From positions 310,001 through 374,000 of the forward strand of contig JAXMCK010000006.1 of assembly GCA_046349395.1 (NCBI GenBank): 64,000 nt of DNA, given 5' to 3'. Source of the DNA: JAXMCK01 sp046349395 (GTDB lineage: Bacteria > Pseudomonadota > Alphaproteobacteria > Geminicoccales > Geminicoccaceae). Shown here one piece after another: positions 60,682 through 64,000 of this stretch. Under the pieces are notes generated by a model that did no database searches, had not been told where the DNA came from, and saw only the letters and a program-made list of their open reading frames with translations. How positions within the stretch are numbered: the first letter of the stretch is position 1; each line of letters starts with the position of its first letter. The translations under genes and the position numbers were made by a program.

Positions 60682-62130
60682 CTAGTTGTTGGTCGGGCTC
60701 GGCAGGCGTAGCGATGCGGGCCTGCGCCGTCCTGCCTCGAACTGGGTGTGGATCTCGGTGCCGATGGCGGCCTTGCCGAACACGAGGCCCAGCGCGGCCA
60801 GCGGCGGGTCGACCTTCATCGCCGCGGCCAGTCGCCCGGCCCGATAGGCGGCATCGGCGGGGCTGACGGTTCCCGCACTCAGGCCCTTCGCCAGCACCTT
60901 CAGGCGGCGCGCCCCGTACTGCCGCTCGTCCTTGGTCGTGTGGGCCAGCCTCGCCTCGGAGGCCCAGCCGATCAGCGTGCCGATGCCGGAGCCGTCGGGG
61001 CGGTGGCTGCGCCGCAGCTCGTCGAACTTGACCGAGTCCACCCCGCCGTATCCGCCCCTCGGATCGGCGGTGATGAACGTGGCGTCCTCTGCGGCCTTCC
61101 ATATCCGCAACATCAGGCGGGGCAGGTGCCCGTGCTGGTCGTGCCAGGCCTCGGCCCAGCCGATCACGGCGAACGCCAGCTCGGTCCAGTCGTCGTAGAC
61201 GGTGGCCGGGTCGAGCCGCCGGCCCTTGTAGGTGAACGGGCCGCGGACGATGGTCGACACCAGCTCGTGCAGCTCGGGGATCGTCGGCGGCCTCGGCAGA
61301 TCGACACCTGCCGACAGCTCTTCGGTGATCTTCGGGTCGAAGGCCCGCCGGAACGCCTCGGGCATCGGCCCCAGGGCATCGACACCGCGCCGCTGCCGCA
61401 CTTCGCCCGTCGGCACGTAGGCGCCTGCCGCCTCGACAATCGCCCGCGCGCCCTCGGCACCGTTGCGGCGCAGCACGTCGTTGAAGTCGTCGCCGGCCAC
61501 GGGCGGCACCGCCAGCCGCACCGTGCGGCCCTCCGCGGCCAGCTCCTCGGCCTTGACCTTCGCGGCCGCTAGGCCGCCCGGGTCGTGGTCGGCGGCCAGC
61601 ACCACCTCGTGCACCGTCGCGGGCAGCCGGATCGCCTTCAGGCCCGCCGTTGACACCGCGGCGATGCCCGGCAGGTCCACCGCCTGCATGACGCTGAGGA
61701 CCGTCTCCAGGCCCTCGCCGAGCACGATCCGCTCGCCCGGCTCGCCGAGCCAGATCCCGCCGCCCGTCAAGTTGCCGTGAGAGGTCCGGCGGGCGGGCCC
61801 CTGCGGCTTGCCGTCCAGGTGGTCGAGCTGCAGCTGCAGCCACGTCCGCTGGTCGCCGATCACGTTGGCGTCCAGGTCGCGGATCGGAGTGACGAGGACC
61901 GGGCCGACGTGCCCGTGGGGGTGACGGCCCTCGGGGTGAAACCGGGCGACGTCGGGCGCAACGGGCAGCGTGATGCCGCGCCGGCTCAGGTATGCCTCAG
62001 CAAGCGTGCCGGCAATGGAATTGCCGTTCGTCCAGCACCGGGGCATGGAGTGCGTCTTGGCCGCTCCGCACCCGCCGCCCCCCAACTGGCCGGCTTCGCC
62101 CGGTGCTGCTAGACCTGCTGCGTCATCCAT
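60682..62130 (-). CDS. TOPRIM-domain primase/helicase-type protein
   Basis: A 482-residue protein. Residues 45-75 (SIAGTLAEAYLSRRGITLPV) match the primase-helicase N-terminal signature. The TOPRIM domain at about 145-250 has IVLGEGLETVLSVMQ (Glu), VVLAADHDPGGLAAAKVKAE (DxD-like acidic pair) and GDDFNDVLRRNG. The C-terminal part has a PriCT-like DDWTELAFAVIGWAEAW near 350. It synthesises RNA primers for element replication with the DUF927 helicase encoded next. ATG 62130 with AGGTGG 6 bases upstream is chosen over the longer frame. Confidence 0.87.
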   Translation of the reverse strand: MDDAAGLAAPGEAGQLGGGGCGAAKTHSMPRCWTNGNSIAGTLAEAYLSRRGITLPVAPDVARFHPEGRHPHGHVGPVLVTPIRDLDANVIGDQRTWLQLQLDHLDGKPQGPARRTSHGNLTGGGIWLGEPGERIVLGEGLETVLSVMQAVDLPGIAAVSTAGLKAIRLPATVHEVVLAADHDPGGLAAAKVKAEELAAEGRTVRLAVPPVAGDDFNDVLRRNGAEGARAIVEAAGAYVPTGEVRQRRGVDALGPMPEAFRRAFDPKITEELSAGVDLPRPPTIPELHELVSTIVRGPFTYKGRRLDPATVYDDWTELAFAVIGWAEAWHDQHGHLPRLMLRIWKAAEDATFITADPRGGYGGVDSVKFDELRRSHRPDGSGIGTLIGWASEARLAHTTKDERQYGARRLKVLAKGLSAGTVSPADAAYRAGRLAAAMKVDPPLAALGLVFGKAAIGTEIHTQFEAGRRRPASLRLPSPTNN

Positions 62131-62371
62131 TAACTGCCACCTGAGAGTTGCAGCAAGGTCGGGTCCAGGGTCGGTTCGGACCCTTGTTCGTGGCGTTAAC
62201 GGTGCCTCCTTATGGAGGGCGCCGACCTGGATGCCCTCCATCGCGATCTCAATGGTGCGACTCTCGATCCTGCGGGGCGCACCGACGCCTCCGGATTGCT
62301 GCACACCCTGCTGGCCCAGCCCCAGGTCTCGATTCCGTTTACTTGCGATTCAAGCCGCTCGACTGGTGGCT

Positions 62372-62611
62372 CTAGTCGGACAGAATGTCCCCGATGCGGA
62401 ACCTTATCTTGACGCCGACCCGCATGTGCTTCGGGGCAGTCCCCTTCTTCAGCTGGCCGTAGATCGTATTAGGGTGCATTGCCAGCAGCCGGGCGAGGCC
62501 GACCGCGTCTACCAGCTGGTTTGCGCACTCGGGAGCGAGCTGCACGGGCCGGCCGTGCACGTCGAACACGACGTCGTCGCCCTTGGCGGGCGCGGAAGTT
62601 TCGGTGTCCAT
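62372..62611 (-). CDS. AlpA/excisionase-like helix-turn-helix protein
   Basis: A 79-residue MerR-fold DNA-binding protein (HTH_17 type): LVDAVGLARLLAMHPNTIYG, then QLKKGTAPKHMRVGVKIRFR, with the typical RF strand at the end. On P4-like elements such proteins activate excision or control the integrase. It lies 242 bp downstream of the primase's start side and is read with the replication genes. A strong promoter (62792-62819) is upstream. GGGG is close to ATG 62611. Confidence 0.85.
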   Translation of the reverse strand: MDTETSAPAKGDDVVFDVHGRPVQLAPECANQLVDAVGLARLLAMHPNTIYGQLKKGTAPKHMRVGVKIRFRIGDILSD

Positions 62612-62959
62612 AGTTTCCCCGTCCGGCAGTCAGTTGCCGGCTAATTGTAGAGTACGACTGCGCGTGTCGAGGTCTCACCTCGACAACGGAAGTTCGGGGT
62701 CTGTCACTGCCGACGCAGCAACAGCCCCAAGCCTATTGGCGTCGACACACTCGTGGTCATTGCGACCAGAATCCTCCACAACGGGTACGACATATTACCA
62801 GCGGGTTACGCCATGTCAACGCTAGCTTAGAGTTCTACTACAGGAATTTTTTCTCTAACAAGTAAACGGTGCCGACCCTGCCGCTTAGTGGAGACCCAGC
62901 GCCGGCCGCCGACTTCGCGCTGGCCGCCACCCTCCCATCCTTACTTGCAGCGCCGCAAG
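62612..62959. other. Control region between AlpA-like gene and integrase
   Basis: About 350 bases, no gene. It contains the promoter for the AlpA-like gene at 62792-62819 and a small inverted repeat TGGTC-N5-GACCA (62754-62768) between promoter and gene, possibly an operator. Confidence 0.6.
62792..62819 (-). promoter_or_regulatory. Strong promoter toward the AlpA-like gene
   Basis: On the minus strand TTGACA (62814-62819), a 16-base spacer and TAATAT (62792-62797). This is nearly consensus and the best promoter in the element. It gives a leader of about 170 bases. Confidence 0.75.
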
Positions 62960-64000
62960 TTAGGCTGCCCTCGCGTGCCCCACCGTTTTACGCACGCGGC
63001 CGGCAATCTTGCGCTCGCGCCCCAGCTTCATCGCGACCGGAGCAGCCTGCTGCATCGGCATGGTACCGACCGCCTCCATTACCATGTCGGCCCATCGCGC
63101 CCAGGCATCGCGCCTCGCCTGAGTGTGCTCCGCACGGTTATACACTGCCGCCACGCCCTTCACGGTGTGGGCCAACATCGCCTCGACAACGAGCGGCGGC
63201 ACGCCCAACTCATGCAGGTGCGTGCTCATCGCCCGGCGAGCGTCGTGCAGTGTGAACCGGTCGAGCTGGATCCCCGCCCGCGCCAAACGGCCACGTAGGC
63301 GCTTCATGCTGCCGCTGAACGCCGAGAAGCCGTCGCTTCGCTGTTCGCTCGCAGCCCCCGCCTTGGCGCGTGTCAGGGCCGGCACGCCAAACACGAACCG
63401 CTCGCCGCCCCCAAGGCCTGCGATCCGCCGCTCGACGATCGACTGCAGGGCCGGGGCCATGAGGACAACGTGCGGCTGCCTCGCCTTCATGCGCCTGGCC
63501 GGGATCGTGATGGCACCTTTGTCCAGGTCGACCTCGTCACGGCCCAGGTCGGCCAGCTCGTCGCGCCGGCAGCCGGAGAGGACCAACGCGCGCACCAGAT
63601 CGGCGAAAGCCGACCCCTCCTCGCCAGCATGACGCCAGATGTCGGCAATCTCCGCAAGGCTCAGCACCCGGTCGCGACTAGCCTCGGCCCCCATCTTCTT
63701 CATGCCGGCAATCGGATTGGCCTGCAGCAGCCCCTGGTCGACCGCCCAGCTGAGCATGGCCGACGTGCTCGACTTCACACGGTTCGCCGCGACGACGCCG
63801 CTACCCCTGCCGCTTGCCGCCACGCCCTCGGCGATCTTGCGGAATTGCGCGCTGTAGTCCCGCCGCTCCAGCTTCTCCACCATGGTGCCGTGCAGCGGCT
63901 TCATGTGGACCCGCAGGTGTCGCGTGGTCTCCTGCAGAGACCGCTCCCGCAGCTCAGGGCCGCGCAGCCGCAGGTACTCCTCCACCAACATTGCAAAGCT
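62960..64000 (-). CDS. Tyrosine integrase, 5' end outside the window
   Basis: At least 346 residues of a phage/island-type tyrosine recombinase. The frame stays open to the window edge, so the ATG at 63991 is probably internal and an N-terminal arm-binding domain is missing from view. The core-binding helices precede position 110 (YSAQFRKIAEGVAASGRG). Catalytic residues: Arg in LVLSGCRRDELADL near 140, His/Arg in LHDARRAMSTHLHELG near 255, His in MLAHTVKGVAA and Tyr in VYNRAEHTQARRDAW near 290. The active site appears complete. It reads toward the element interior. It would mediate integration, possibly into a tRNA gene. Confidence 0.92.
   Translation of the reverse strand, partial: SFAMLVEEYLRLRGPELRERSLQETTRHLRVHMKPLHGTMVEKLERRDYSAQFRKIAEGVAASGRGSGVVAANRVKSSTSAMLSWAVDQGLLQANPIAGMKKMGAEASRDRVLSLAEIADIWRHAGEEGSAFADLVRALVLSGCRRDELADLGRDEVDLDKGAITIPARRMKARQPHVVLMAPALQSIVERRIAGLGGGERFVFGVPALTRAKAGAASEQRSDGFSAFSGSMKRLRGRLARAGIQLDRFTLHDARRAMSTHLHELGVPPLVVEAMLAHTVKGVAAVYNRAEHTQARRDAWARWADMVMEAVGTMPMQQAAPVAMKLGRERKIAGRVRKTVGHARAA

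Overview
The window is high-GC DNA from what is probably an alphaproteobacterium of the Rhodospirillales type. The main support is chromosomal: a yceD (DUF177)-plsX-fabH-ihfA-merR block, a bamE gene divergent from a ubiquinol-cytochrome c chaperone (CBP3), a K+-independent H+-pyrophosphatase and many ABC uptake systems. It divides into a metabolic chromosome segment (1-35.8 kb) and an accessory segment (35.9-64 kb) that starts at the 3' end of a tRNA-Pro gene and reaches a tyrosine integrase running off the right edge.

Region 1-13.2 kb. After the tail of an EAL-domain gene come a ribose-type binding protein and permease. Convergent to them is a purine-catabolism block on the minus strand: xanthine dehydrogenase xdhA-xdhB-xdhC, then a nucleoside-type ABC importer (one double ATPase, two permeases), with uraH at the head of the block and uraD divergent. 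An IS110-family element separates xdhC from the ABC ATPase, and next to it the start region of the ATPase gene is duplicated as a perfect 110-bp tandem repeat.

Region 13.2-26.1 kb. Two divergent CUT1-type ABC transporter operons flank a FadR/GntR regulator. The left one runs gntR, PLP trans-sulfuration-type enzyme, binding protein, two permeases, a TIM-barrel-like protein and an SDR dehydrogenase. The right one runs binding protein, permease, an RHH/PIN toxin-antitoxin pair, second permease and a gamma-glutamyltransferase homologue. Neither has its own ATPase. Strong hairpins follow both binding-protein genes. The TA pair is spliced between two permease genes with coupled overlaps.

Region 26.1-35.9 kb. 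This is housekeeping: hppA with terminators on both sides, a short helix-turn-helix-like gene with a near-leaderless promoter and palindrome, bamE, the CBP3 chaperone, the fatty-acid/phospholipid block, a membrane protein and tRNA-Pro(GGG).

Region 35.9-64 kb. The element-like segment carries plasmid/ICE-type hypothetical genes, a double-HTH XRE regulator and a PadR regulator. It then carries a complete type III-A CRISPR-Cas effector module (cas6, a NE0113-type csm6, cas10/csm1, csm2-csm5), two CRISPR arrays with matching leaders, and a second CARF protein with a HEPN-like motif between the arrays; no cas1 or cas2 is present. Next are two decayed nuclease genes, a large secreted beta-helix/RTX protein, a phage-like gene group in which one gene has two in-frame TAG codons, a DUF927 helicase, a TOPRIM primase, an AlpA-type HTH protein and the integrase. 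The replication, AlpA and integrase genes resemble the core of P4-like or integrative elements, so the CRISPR system is probably mobile cargo. That is inference, because the right attachment site is outside the window.
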